Positions 25,085 to 37,700 of a stretch of 64,000 nt of DNA are shown piece after piece. The stretch's first letter is position 1, and every line of letters begins with the position of its first letter. The stretch covers positions 1,054,001 through 1,118,000 of the forward strand of contig JANATF010000012.1 of NCBI GenBank assembly GCA_029449245.1, given 5' to 3'. The DNA comes from Mortierella alpina. Taxonomy: Eukaryota; Mortierellomycota; Mortierellomycetes; Mortierellales; Mortierellaceae. The notes beneath the pieces are model-generated. The model saw nothing but the letters and a program-made list of their open reading frames with translations. It ran no database searches and was not told the DNA's origin. The position numbers were made by a program, and so were the translations under genes.

Positions 25085-25442
25085 GATGTCTGGCTATATT
25101 GTTTGCTGCTGGCTGGGATGGTGTCTAGAGCAGTTGGGGTGGAGGGAAAGGGGACAGGACCCAAAGCTGCAGGGGTGAGGGAGTGGTCGCGGTATGTCGA
25201 GAAGGAGCGTTCAAGTGTGTGTCTGTGCGTGTGAATGGGATGTGGAATGGGCGAAAAACGAACGAGAGACGTCCAGTGGGAGTGCCAAGAGCGACAGCAC
25301 CAACCACGTTGCCATGCCAGCCAGTCACAATGATCCTGTCAAAACGCCACTCTGCAGCACCGTCGCATCGCACACACACACACACACACACTCGCTTGAT
25401 CAACAAAAGCGGACAGGAGGACAGCACTGTGGATGCAATGAC
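25085..25442. promoter_or_regulatory. Divergent promoter region, SYN8 (-) / DDX20-like (+)
   Basis: This 358-bp region serves both starts. It contains a (CA)n microsatellite at about 25370-25391. The helicase frame is open upstream to 25194 and holds other ATGs at 25194 and 25314, so part of this region could be coding. Confidence 0.4.
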
Positions 25443-27619
25443 ATGACGCTCGACCGTTTCCATTCCAGCGATGTCCACATCAACGAGGACCTCGACTTCT
25501 CCTCGTTGGTCTCCAACCCAGCGCTGCTCAAAGGATTAACCGAGTCGGGCTACCAACGTCCTTCGCCCATCCAACTCAAGACCATTCCACTCGGTCGACT
25601 CGGCCTGGACCTCATTGCTCAGGCAAAGTCGGGCACAGGCAAGACCGTCGTCTTTGGTGTCATCGCCATCGAGTCCGTCTTGTCTGCCGTTGCCGCTCAA
25701 CAGAACACGTCTCCGACAGACGGCAAGGAGCAGCCACCAAGGGCCGTGATTATAGCACCAACGCGAGAGATTGCTGTGCAGATCCAGGATGTGATCTTGA
25801 AGCTTGTCTCTGCGGGCCTTACAGAGACCGTCACCTGCCACGCTATGATCGGGGGAATGCCAGTACAGCAGGATAGGAAGAATCTGAAGCAGTGTTCGAT
25901 TGTTGTGGGCACACCAGGAAGAGTGCGGTCCTTAATCGATACTGGATATTTGAGACCCGATCGAGTCCGTTTGCTCGTTCTCGATGAGGCTGACAAACTT
26001 ATGGAGGACGTTTTCAAGGAGGATATCTTTAAGATTGCAAAAGGACTGGGATCCAACAAGCAGGTGATGGCCTTCTCTGCTACTTATGACGAGGATCTGT
26101 TGTTGCATCTTGATCAGCTTGTCAAGAGCCCCGTCTATGTGATGCTCAGCAACGGGACACCTGAACTGGAGGGTAAGATTCGGATACAGGACTCTTCTTC
26201 CTTCTCATTGTGCGCCGATGAAAGTTTTAATCCGCTATGGCTAACCATATTCCATCACTTCTCATGCGGTATAGGCGTGCTGCAGTACTCCAAACTTACA
26301 AAGCTGGATGAGCGACACAAGACCAGCTCGGTCTTTATGAAACAGACGTTGATGATGCAGGCAAAGTTCGCAGAGCTGGAAAACCTGTTGACGCACGTAC
26401 CTTTTTACCAAGCCATTGTCTTTCTAAATCGGCGTACCCAGGCCGCAGATCTGGTCAAGTTCCTGACTCGCAAAGGGTGGCCAGCGTTGCACATCGCCTC
26501 AGGCATCTCGCAAGAGGAGCGACTGGCGGTTATGGACAAGGCTAGAAAGTTTGAGTTGCGCGTCCTGGTCTGCAGTGATTTGGTATGTCTCTTTCAAAGT
26601 AACAGGACCAACTTTTCGTCGTTCTGTGTACTGATTTTATTTTGAGTGCGGATTTCCTAACGATGGAACTCTGTTTGTTATCACCATAGATTGCGCGTGG
26701 AATTGACATTGATCGTGTCAACATGGTCATCAATCTGGACCTGCCGAGGGATCCAGAGACATATCTGCATCGTGTTGGAAGGACGGGGCGTTATGGTACG
26801 ACGGGACTCGCTGTCAGCATTGTGGATGATGCGGAGCAAACGACCGTCGAGACTCTGAAGCGCGATTTTGAGATCACCATCAAGGAGTTATCCACCAACG
26901 ACAATACCTACAGTGAAATCACCTCTCATAGTCAGAACCGACACCATGAGAGGCCCTTGCAGGTATCGGCGGACCAAGAACAGTTCCAAAAACTGGAAGC
27001 TGAGCGCAAAGCTGGTGAGCAACGGGTGCTTCAGGACGACGAGGTCTCTCATGGCGATCACGAGGTTGTTACAGAGCAGAATGACCGTGGCCACCCTGTC
27101 GCAGTTAGGAAGCGGAGGACGGTTGAGATCAGTCACTCAGAGGACAAGCGCAGTAGGCCAGACACTGCGACTAAGAAGAAAATGAAGGGGTTCTCACTCC
27201 TAACGCCTGAGCAGACACCTTCCCTCGAAGAATCCGAGTCTGAGGGCGCGCAAGCTGGAGTGAATAGATCCTACGGTGGACAGCCTCAGGGCTACGACGC
27301 ACAAACGCCTGGCCCGCAGGATACAGAGTACGAGGAGCAGCAGGAGAATTCTGAAGCCATCCAACCAGCAGTAGATCCAACCCCGTTGCACTATTACCCC
27401 GCCGAGCTGTTCCCTCCGCCCGTTATGCCCATCCCGCCATCGCCGCATCTCCCATACTGCTACCCCCACTATCCCCCCTTCGCTACACCATTCACGTCTT
27501 TCCCTCCCTCTTTCCCTTTTGGAAAGATTGGATTTCATCCGCCTTTCGCACCTCAACCTCGGCCAATGTTCTTTCCACCAGACCTGCCACTCTTTCCATA
27601 TAGACAGCCTCCTTTTTAA
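25443..27619 (+). CDS. DDX20: DEAD-box RNA helicase, DDX20/Gemin3-like
   Basis: Exons 25443-26172, 26275-26582 and 26690-27619 give 655 residues. The helicase core has all motifs: Q-motif ([16 protein letters not shown]), Walker [37 protein letters not shown] and HRVGRTGR. The [16 protein letters not shown] and PSPIQLK sequence is much closer to Gemin3/DDX20 than to eIF4A or Dhh1. In animals Gemin3 is the helicase of the SMN complex that assembles Sm rings on snRNAs. The C-terminus is acidic and then very rich in Pro, Tyr and Phe ([18 protein letters not shown]), unlike the animal tail. I chose the start nearest the conserved core; upstream ATGs at 25314 or 25194 would extend the protein through a (CA)n-encoded His/Thr run. 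Confidence 0.88.
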
Positions 27620-27673
27620 AGACTCGTGAGTTTATCGTATGGAATCCTGTAAAATACTGTAGATGGCCAATAT

Positions 27674-30600
27674 CTAGATCTCATCAATGTTCTTGGTCTC
27701 CAACTGGAATCCAATCTTCTTGAATCCCTCAGAGATGTCCTTCACCTTGGTGGAAGCACTCGTGACAACGACGATCGAGGTGTCCGAGTGGAAGACCTTG
27801 GAGAGGTACTTGTCCATGGCATGCTGGAGCTGCTCCGGGGTGACACCTTGGACGCGCTCCAAAAACTCCTTGTTATACTTGGCAGACACCTTCTTGAGCA
27901 CCTGGTTCACAAAGGCTTCGGTGGCAGCGCCTGAAATGGTCTCCTCCTTGCGCACAATCCTGTACACGATACTGGCCTTGGCCCCCTCGAGCTCCTGCTT
28001 CGTGAACTTGGACTTTCCAGAGGCATAGTCGTCGACAATCTTCTTGGCAAGGTTGTAGGCCCTCAAAGCGTCAGGGGAACGGTAAATCGTGAACGACAGG
28101 AAGCCTGATGATTCCATTCAAATAACGATTGGTTAGAATATCGTATAGTCTTTGATTAAAGGGTCCTTGTGCGCAGAGTCAAGGCAAATGTGGCAACTCA
28201 CCTGCTTCGACATCGACACGCAAGTTGGCGCCGTAGACGGCACCACTTCCACGAAGCTGCTTCCAGAATGGTCCCTCGAGCGTATCCAAGCACTCGGAAA
28301 GGACAAGTAAGGCAGCATAGTCGGGATCCATAAAGTCAGTCGGTCCTCGTGCAACATGCGACGCGAACGAACTCTCAATAGAAGGCATGTTGACAACGAA
28401 GCCCGTCTTTCCAGGGGCCGTTCCAGTTTTGCTCCAAACCTGACTCGAGAATGGGATGGGAGCCAAGTCGACCAAAGACTTGTTCCTGTTTCCGAAGGTC
28501 TGAGCCCAGGCTGACTTGGGCTCAGCTTGCCTCAAGATGTCACCCTGGACCTGGATATGGATGTTTGCAGGTCGGGTCACTAAGAGGGTTTCAAGAACAT
28601 GGCAAGACGACGAGGGTGCGGTTAGTTCATCTGCCTTGAACTGGTAAGATCACGGCGATATTGCTCGTATTGAGAATGCTGACATACAAATCTCTCGAAG
28701 CTCGTTAAGATCGTTAATAACACTCTTGGGATCCTGCTCCAGCTTCTTGATTATCTCTGGCAGGAACTTGGCTTGCTTCAACACGTTAAGGGATGCGATG
28801 TTGGACTTTTCGTAATCGTAGGTGAGAACATCCATGCAAGCCTTGGCCATCTACAGGATCACATACAGCGATAATGAACCGCATAATAAACGTTAAAAGT
28901 TTGCTCGATCAGACTGCAGATACAGCTTTCGATAATGACTAAAAGATCAAGGTGGCATCTTACTCTAGAGCCATCGCGCTTTTGCTGGGGGATGTCATTC
29001 AACAGCTTGGTGGCAATCACTTTCAGGCGGTCAGCATCGAAGCGCGTGTGCCAAGTCATTCTCTGCAGCCAAGAGATGCCCTCGCGGTACTTGGCGCGCT
29101 CCGTCTTGAGGATGACCAGGGCCAGCTGACGGAACATGCCACTGACGCCCACACCGCAACCGCGACTGACAGTGTCCTGATCCAACAGCTTAACGACGTT
29201 CTCAAAGGAGATCTCCTTTCCGGTGGATGGCTCAACCAAAGGCAGCGAGTAGAACGACTCAAAGTAGATGTCCAAGTAGGGGCGGAGTCTTGCTGGCAAA
29301 TCCGTTGAGGTGAAATACAGTGTCAGCTCAACAAACTCGGACTTGATGTGGTCGTATTCGACAAAGTAAGGAAAGTCGGCAGAGTCGCTGTCGAGATGCT
29401 TTTGAACCTCATTGTCACTAAAGTGCGATAAAGTGCGCACGTTAGCTTCATCGCTTTTAGGATAGATATACATCGAGTAACGTTGAAAACTTACAAGTGA
29501 GTGTTAGACTGGTTGCGACCGCTGACGACCTTGATCATCTCAATACCCTTGACATCGGGGATAGGGAAGTTGTCTGCAACATAAAGGTCGTTACATCGTT
29601 AGTCTTGCTTATTGGATAAAACAGAGCATCCTTGGCATCCACGAAGCGCTCTCATGTGTCCTACCAAAGATCTCTGCGGGCACAGGAATGTCGTTCTGAG
29701 CACGGTGCTTCTTCAACTCTGCCTCAAGTTCCTTCAACTTCGCTTCGCCGAGTCGTGCGCGCTGTTCCTCGATACGCTTGGCTTCATCTTCAGCCTGCTT
29801 GGCGGCGTGGGCGGCCGAAGGCCTGGCAACAATGGTAGCTCTCTTCGAGTCGATGAAGTATCTAATGAGATTTGTGAAAATTATGAACCACATGGTTAGC
29901 ATCCATTTTGCTTTATAGCATGAGCGGTAGCATATCTGTACTAGTTCAAGTCGGCTTACTCGCGAAGGTACTTGACCCAGGTGGCGTTATCAAATGTGGC
30001 AACCTTGTCCAAGTTCTTCAAGTCGTCCGTGAATCCAGCCAAATCGCTATCGTCCTTCTTTCCGTACAAGGAGTGGACCAAGCAGGGCCAAGCAAGTGTC
30101 ATATGGTCTGTCTCAAGACGGTCCAGAAGCTTCAGCTTCTCGCGCTTGATGACAGCAGCTATGCGATCCATGTCGAATCCATCGTTGGCGATCTTTTCCA
30201 GAATCGAGAAGAACTTTGGCTCAATCTCCTCGAGCTTTTCAGTAGGGACACTGTCAAATGCCAAACGGATCTCTACACGGATGCGCTGCGAGGTGTAAAA
30301 GTCAACAGCTAGATCCGAAAGTAAAATTCTGGTGTTAGCGCCGTGGATCTGTTACACGGTAATGCAATCTCATGGATCGTCAGAGTATACGCACAGGTGC
30401 AAAAAGGATCCTCAATTTCCACCATCTCCTTATTCAAGACTGCAACCGCAGAATCGGTGAGATAGGTCTCCACAATATCCAGTGCTTGGAAGGTGAGAAA
30501 GTCCTAAAGCGACAAGGTATATGGGATGGTCAGACTCAAAGCGGAATGGCACTTCAGCGGGTGTCATGAATCGACATTTTGAAGCTTACAGTGATGGCGG

Positions 30601-32574
30601 GGCCAAACCAATTGATGGAGACCTCTCCCATGTCCTCGTCCTCCGAAGGGAAGGTCACAACAGTGTTGGTGGTCTCTTTCATAAGTGGAGCTTGAGGAGA
30701 ATCAACCCAGGGTCTACAGAGACAAATTCAACGCATGATAAGCCAGAGGTTCGTGAACACGGTTATATCCTCTGCCGTGTGGTGAGATGCAGCGCAAGAT
30801 TACCTTTTCATTGGAGGGAGAGGTCCTTTTGAAATAATGCGTTCCTCAACAGGACCGAGAGCTCCGAGAAGCTTGCTATGCTCCAGGCGCCCAGAGACGA
30901 TTAAGCACAGATTATCGGGGCGGTAATAATCGCGGTGATACTGTAATAGGCGAAGAGATTGCAGAGGCAGAAGTTAGAGTGACGCGCGTTGATTTCTTCT
31001 GTCGATGTGCAGGCGCATTCGTCGCTTCTTAGATCTTTACTTGACGAACTAGAGTTAGAATCAGAGCAGGTGTTCATATTAGTATGCGGGTCATGAATAT
31101 AGTCGCATGCTTTGCTTAAACATACAGCTTGTGACGTACTCTTTTCAGCCTTGAGAGATCGCAGGCACGACATGAGACCACCAGTCTCATAGCGGTATCC
31201 CGAGTTTTCTGGGTACATGATGCGCTGGCGGCTGCGTTCCCAGCAAAGAGAAAGGTGAGCCCATTGGTAAAGAGAGTCAGGTACTGAGCCATCGCCCGTA
31301 AAATTTTAGCCAAAACCGACTGCCTACCAAAGATCCATGATCGATCCAGCGGTGTTCTCGCGTCCCTGCATCTCGCAGTACACTACACCAGCATTCTCGC
31401 CGTCCCCGTTAATGTTGTGGACCTCAGTGTAGTAGGCGGCCTCCGTCATTGTTGGATAAAGAATATGATCAATGTAGACTATGGTGGGCAAGGTCAGCAC
31501 ACGATCATGCCTTTGATGCCTGTGATCCGTTCACGCGAGACTTACTGGGCATGATGTTCAGGAAACCTTCGCTTCCAGCCGTGGCGATGGCTGAATGAGA
31601 CAAGGTAGAGATGGAGTACCTTTTTTAGTGCACGTTCTGACGCCCGGGCAAGTATGTGTCAAAGTTCAGGGGGATAAATTTAATGACTTACTGTATGCGG
31701 TATGATCAACATCGGTCCCTACAACATCATGGGGGTAACCGTGTGAGGACGAGTCAGCTTACGTGTGCACATTCAGGACAGGGAGGAAATACTAGCTTCC
31801 CCTCAGCCCACAGTCCAAGGTAGTATTGATTTCAAACGTACAAGCATTCGTTCCGTTGGCCAGGGCGCGGTTAGCAAGGCCATCGAGGACACCCTAAGAA
31901 ATGCATGCAGCGGGTGAGTTGTAGGATACGTGCAAAGGGTCAGATGCATGTGCTGCGGGTAAGTTTGTCCGCGTCTGAGCAACGCCCTGACAGTTCGGAG
32001 TTTGTGGCGCCGGATTGGCCAATGGGCTGCGGTCTTACCTTGTACGGATAGAGCTCACTTCCAAGAAACACGAGACTTGTGGGAAAAAATGGGAAGGACA
32101 TAGGAAGGACGGTAAGAAGAGCGAAAAAGAGCAGGAGATCAGAGGATGCGGCTGGGTACTCTGTTCTGCTATCTGCCAAATGAAAACATATAACCATACT
32201 GCTCCAGCGTGTGAGGACAACCGTCGTCGTCGAAGGCTATATGATGATCAAGGAGGAAGCAAGGTGAGGAAAGGCTCGCGCAAAAGACTCTCTGAGCATG
32301 ATCACGGTTCAGTTGGCCACCTACACTCCGTGGCTAGAGTAAAGTATCCGTTGACGATGGGACCTATTTAGAACGTAAAGGATGTAGCTTGTTTAGTGTC
32401 CAAGTCCTCCTTCGTTTCCTTCACGGCATAATGCTGAAAGAGGTGCATGTGGATGGTGTCTGCACCTTCATTGTCGACATGAACGACACTTAGACCGGTC
32501 TTGGTGGACCGGAACTTGGTGATCTTGTGTCCATTGACATCGACCTCTTGGACGACCTTGAAGTTGGATGACAT
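27674..32574 (-). CDS. M16-family (insulinase-like) zinc metalloprotease, YOL098C-type
   Basis: Nineteen minus-strand exons join in frame to 1,007 residues: 32574-32466, 32363-32325, 32236-32200, 32075-32039, 31893-31842, 31718-31692, 31590-31546, 31478-31328, 31231-31126, 30940-30804, 30713-30590, 30503-30395, 30308-29960, 29861-29665, 29573-29495, 29417-28964, 28850-28688, 28579-28202, 28104-27674. The inverted zinc motif HTLEH (58-62, in DDDGCPHTLEH) is followed by LVFLGSELYPYKGVLD, NAWTDVDHTAYTIATAGSEGFL and YYRPDNLCLIVSG, which identify the M16C group of fungal YOL098C/Sdd3 and animal C05D11.1-like proteins. A coiled-coil segment (AKRIEEQRARLGEAKLKELEAELKK is its core) lies in the middle. 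The C-terminal M16 half is inactive-type. No clear mitochondrial presequence is seen with the chosen start; an upstream in-frame ATG at 32676 would add 34 residues. The convergent DDX20-like stop is 54 bp away. Confidence 0.9.
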
Positions 32575-32800
32575 GCTTTTGTTTGCAAACGTTTGTGAGA
32601 ATAAAGGGAAGAGACGTTTGTGAGGCCTAAGACACGTTTTTCTTGAGTCTATGTATGAGAAAAAAAAAGAAGTCAAGAAACGTGAGCGTCGCGACGCGCG
32701 AAGCCGCCACCGTCAGCACCAAACAACAAAAGAAAAAAAAGAAAAAAGATTTCAGATTCACATCCTTCACCACCCACACCCCACACCCTATTCATCCAAC
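32575..32800. promoter_or_regulatory. Short bidirectional promoter, M16 protease / SET
   Basis: Only 226 bp separate the two start codons on opposite strands. The SET side ends in a C/A-rich leader (CACCCACACC), and A-tracts lie in the centre. Shared regulation is possible but inferred. Confidence 0.4.
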
Positions 32801-33955
32801 ATGGCCGAAATCGATACTGCTGCTCTTGAGGCTGTCCACGAAGACATCCAGGCTCTCGCCACTGCCACCTCCAAGGTCGAGATCGAGCTTGGTAAGCTGC
32901 CTGGATTGCCTGAGCTATGTCAAGTGTAGGAGTAGCTCAGCGTCAATCCCGTCAAGAGATCTCACACGCTCTCTCTGCATTCCTCTTTAGCCAACAAGCG
33001 CGCTGAGCTGATGCTCCCCATCTTTGAGAAGCGTCGCGCTATCCTTGCCAAGATCCCCAAGTTCTGGAGTGTTGTTTGCCAGAACCGCGCCCTCTTGTCT
33101 GCTGATGACATTCCTGTACGTTTCCTTCCTGTGCGCGGTGGATCGCACCGGGATCTATGACAGGCGATGTCCGCAAGCATGTCTCTAATAATTTTCCTCT
33201 TATCGGGTATGCCTCATCGCTAGATTTTCGACCACTTGACTGACATCTGGGTCCAGCATGACACCAAGGACAGCCGCAACTACGACATCACCTTTGTAAG
33301 TCTCAATCTTCAGTACGCTGAGAGATCCAGACCTCGACGCCGCAAAATTGGGTGATGGCAGCTGGTTCTAACAGTTTGGTTCGATCCTTTCCCATTGCAC
33401 TTTGCTAGACCTTCAAGGAGAACCCTTACTTCACCGACAAGGAGTTGGTCAAGAAGATCACTATTAAGGACGATGAGCCCGTCGCCGCGCCCACCAAGAT
33501 CCAATGGAAGGAGGGCAAGAACGTGACACTCAAGCGCAAGAAGGACGACGATAACGACTCCTTCTTCACGTTCTTTGAGGAGGATGATGTTACCCTGGCC
33601 GACTACATTGCCCACGACATGTTCACGGAGGCTTTTGCGTAAGTGATATGGAGGGCCGCTTGCTATGTGGGAATTCATGAATGACTTTTTTGGGGTTGAA
33701 TGGCGCCTAACCGCTTACCGACTTTTCTGATTGCTAGCGTGTACGTGAACGAGGACGAAGACAGTGACGGCGAGTTTGATGATGGCGAGTCTGTCGATCT
33801 CGATGGTAAGTTATCACACAACCTGGGGGGATTCAGCTTTCTTGACATGATTGTTGATTTGCCAACGATGTACTGGCTTCTAACATATCGTTGCCTTTTT
33901 AGATGAGGAGGATGAGGAGGAAGAGGAGAAGCCTCAGAAGAAGAGCAAGAAGTAA
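32801..33955 (+). CDS. SET: SET/NAP-family histone chaperone
   Basis: Exons 32801-32891, 32991-33115, 33224-33295, 33409-33638, 33738-33805 and 33903-33955 give 212 residues. The N-terminal dimerisation helix (LEAVHEDIQALATATSKVEIELANKRAELMLP region) leads to an earmuff domain with RNYDITFTFKENPYF and DSFFTFFEEDD, characteristic of SET/TAF-I beta and Vps75 rather than long NAP1. The C-terminus is a short acidic tail ending KPQKKSKK. Such proteins bind H3-H4, buffer histones and modulate acetylation. The length is a little below animal SET because the acidic tail is short. Confidence 0.92.
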
Positions 33956-34776
33956 ATTCAAAGACTTCACCAATTCTTAGCCTTATCTGTAGTGTAATTA
34001 GTAATTATTTTTGTTAACAAGCGGTCGTCCGTTTGAACTTTTTGAACTTGCTCGGCTTTGAAGGGGTCTTTCGATACAGGATGATGGTCCGAAGCCAGAA
34101 AGCTATCCATGAATGTTGTATATGAGGCGATATGAATACGGAGGGTAACAGCTGCTCACAGAGGGAGTACACCAAGCACTCATCATGTCACGCTGTCAGC
34201 ATAGATCATGCACAGCACGGTGCTTCATGCTACAGAGTGTACGTGTGTGCGGATGCAGCCAAGTCTAGCAGCTCTTGCAGACATCTTTCCTCCGCGGGGG
34301 AAGGGTAGTGCATGCAAAGAGCGAGGAAGGATGGAAGGATGAAAGGACAGAAGCATGGAAGGTGGGCGCAGAGTGTTATTCATGCCAGTAGTAAAGAGAG
34401 AGAGACGCTTCTTGCGAGGTCAGTTGCATGAAGGAAAGGAAAAGAAAGTGCATAGGTGCAGCAGCAGAGCGCAAAGCGCGAAGAAATCATCGTCATGGTG
34501 AGTGAGTGCACCGTGAGATTTTCGAACCGCGGCACGCGCTTTTGGTATGCATATTTTTTCGTATATGTGTGGGTTGCCCCTTCCCAACAATTGCCATTTT
34601 CTTTTTTTTTTTCTTTCTTCTGGTTCCCCTGTCCTCATTCTTCACTCTCGCCATCCCCGCCAACACTCATCAACCACACTCGCCAGTTCACACGCAACGA
34701 AGAAGACTCAGGAACAGCCGTGCTCACAGACACACTCACGCTGCATCCACGTTCCAGCCGTTAATTCAGACGCACC
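33956..34776. other. Intergenic region between SET and VPS13
   Basis: These 821 bp contain the SET 3' flank (AT-rich, TAATTAGTAATTATT at about 33998) and the VPS13 upstream region. Nothing gene-like is seen. The last 150 bp are pyrimidine-rich with CACTCACGC-type repeats before the ATG. Confidence 0.4.
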
Positions 34777-37700
34777 ATGTTGGAAGGTCTGGTTGCCGGT
34801 CTCCTCAACCGGTTCATCGGCCCCTACGTGACCAATCTTAACGTCAACCAGCTCAACATTGCAATCTGGAGTGGTACGTTGCTCTCCTCCTCGTTCCTCA
34901 TTTTCTCGGTGCCTCTCTTTTCCTTCACTCTCTCTCTCTCTCCCACACCCTTGGTCCTCAACCAAAGCTGCCTTTGGTCATACTTGCCTTGTGCTAATAC
35001 TACACGTCAACGCAACGTAGGGGATGTCAAGCTCACGAACCTCCGGCTCAAAAAGGACGCTCTTGACAAGTTCAGTTTGCCAGTCGATGTCGTCGAAGGT
35101 TAGTTCTTCGGAGGAGGCACGCGTTCTGTGTACATAGACGATCGGCATATTTGTGGCACTTTGTAACCTCATCATGTAACTGTATCCTTTCTCTCGCGGG
35201 TCAATTCAGGATATCTCGGCGAGCTCACGCTCAGCATCCCTTGGTCCAACCTGAAGAATAAACCAGTCAGGGTCACCATCAACAATGTATACCTGCTCTG
35301 TGTCCCCAAAGGCGAGTCAGAGGTAAACATCATTGCGCGCGATACAACCTCATTGTGTGGATGAACAAGAGCTCAACAATATTCATTCCGTTACCTGCTT
35401 TGTATGGGGCGGCGTAACTTGATAGTACAATGCCGATGATGAAGCCGCGAGAGCACAGGCGTTGAAGGAGGACAGGCTAGCCAATGCAGAGCTTTTGAGC
35501 ACAAAACCCACCTCGGGAATGGATGGTAAGTCCCCCGAGCAACGCGTCGTTATATTAGGGGTTGTCGTTCATCAGGTTCACTCACACAGCTGATTATATT
35601 AATAGAGGAGGAGAAGAAGAACGCCACATTCTTGAACCAGCTCATCACCAAAGTCGTGGATAATGTCCAAGTTTCAATCAAAAACATCCACGTTCGATAC
35701 GAGGACAAACTGTCGGATCCCAAGGTACCTTAGCAGGCATAGTACATACGCAGAATGTGCTCGCGAATGTGCCTTCTCTAACGCGTCTGCAATTCTTCTT
35801 TTACCTTGATGATAGCACCCATTTTCTGCTGGTCTAACCCTTTCCGAGCTGTCGGCACAGTCCACAGACGGGGAGTGGAATCCTACCTTCATCCATGATG
35901 AAGCCAACACAATTCACAAGGTTCGAGGCAAAGTCCTTTTGTTGAGAGTTTTGCTTACAACAAAGTGCGTCTGCTAATATACTCGATGTCGTTGATCGTC
36001 ATAGCTCGCCACTTTGGACTCGCTCGCTATGTACTGGAACACCGACTCGCGGTCGTTGGCAGGAAAGAGCAAGGACGACGCATTGAAGGCGTTTGTAGAA
36101 CTGATTGCTAAAGCCAAGCATATTCCAGACGAGCATCAGTACATTCTCAAGCCAGTTTCCGGTAAAGGAAAGGTCAAACTCAACAAGCGCTATGGCGGCG
36201 TTGTTCCAAAGGCTGGCGTAGCCCTGGACTTTGACGAGCTAGGCTTTGTCGTTGACGACGAACAATACAAGAACGTGCTTCTGATGATGGGCCTGTTCCA
36301 TTCCTTCATGAGACAACATGAGGTACGCACATGGGTCTGCTTATGTCATGGCGCGGTGTCTGGCTCTGACGTTTATCATCCACTCCGACCTCTAGACCCT
36401 TTTCGAGTAAGGCTCTCACCATATTTTGCTTTTGAAAAATTTAGTTCAGGAAATTCCGTCCAGTGAAGGAGATTACACCAAAGAAAGATCCCCTGGCCTG
36501 GTTTAGGTACGCTGGACAAGCCGTGCTCTCACAGATCCACGAAAGAAACCGCCGGTGGACTTGGGGTTATTTCGAGGAGCGTCGCGATGATCGCAAGGCA
36601 TACGTTGAATTGTACAAGAACCAAAAGCTTGGCCGCAATGACATTGAAGACGAAGAGCGACTCAAAAACCTGGAGTGGAAATTGTCATATGAGGATATCC
36701 GACTCTACCGTAGTATTGCAAAGGGCGTCTTGCGCAGAGAAAAGATTCTGATAGAGAAGAAGGTGGCCGAGCAGCCTAAGGGTTGGATCAGCTCATGGTG
36801 GTATGGCTCGGGCAACCCATCGGCATCCACGTCTAAAGAGGTAAAGATACTAGGGGTTGATACTTGCACAGTATGCAAATATGTTTTTAGACGACAGCCG
36901 TGGTGCTAACGTTAATGTGCTCCGTTGATATTAGGACGAAGACTCGACCACGCTTACAGATGCGCAGAAGCAGCAGCTGTACGACGTCATTGATTATGAC
37001 GAAAAGGCAGCCTTGCAATCGAACTTGGAGGAGGCAAAGGATACGATTCTGTTTGCGATCGACGCCAAGCTTCGCACCGGATCCTTCGCCCTGAAAAAGG
37101 ATCCACACGGAGTGAACGCGACCATTTTCAGCATTGTATTCGATACTTTCGTGGCCAACATTCTCCAGAGAACAGACAACTTCAAAGCAGGGATCGCCTT
37201 GGGAGGACTGACTTGTATTGATGGCACGACTCAGAACACACTCTACCCCAAGATTATCCGGGTGAAAGAGGCCGAAACTCAGAAGGGTCTCATGTCCCAT
37301 GTCTCTGACGGTGATACGGTGTACGGTGGAGAGGGTAGCCAGGATAATGAATCCACATCAGCGTAAGTGAAAGAACTGGACAAGATTTGTAGGGGACTTT
37401 TTTTCGCACAGGTGCTGGACTAACGTTTTCTTCATGGTCTCCAGATTTCCCCTCAATCCGTTCTTCTCTGTCAATTTTGAGCACAACCCGCTAGATGCTC
37501 ATGCGGATAATGTCCTGGAAGTCAAGATGAGGCATTTGGAGATTCTGTACAACCCAAAGACCGTGGACACTGTTGTCGAATTTTTCAAGCCGCCTCCTAG
37601 TGAAGCCGACAGTATCAATGCCCTTCTTGAAGTTGCAGGAGATACCCTGGAGGGACTTGCTGCCCAGACGAGGGCCGGGCTAGAGTATGCTCTGGAGGAG

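Noticed and set aside
32575-32676. In-frame upstream ATG of the M16 protease as a mitochondrial presequence.
   Set aside because: The extra residues (MTSFFFSYIDSRK...) could be a weak presequence, but homology begins at MSSNFKVVQ and the intergenic region is then only 124 bp. It is left as an alternative start.
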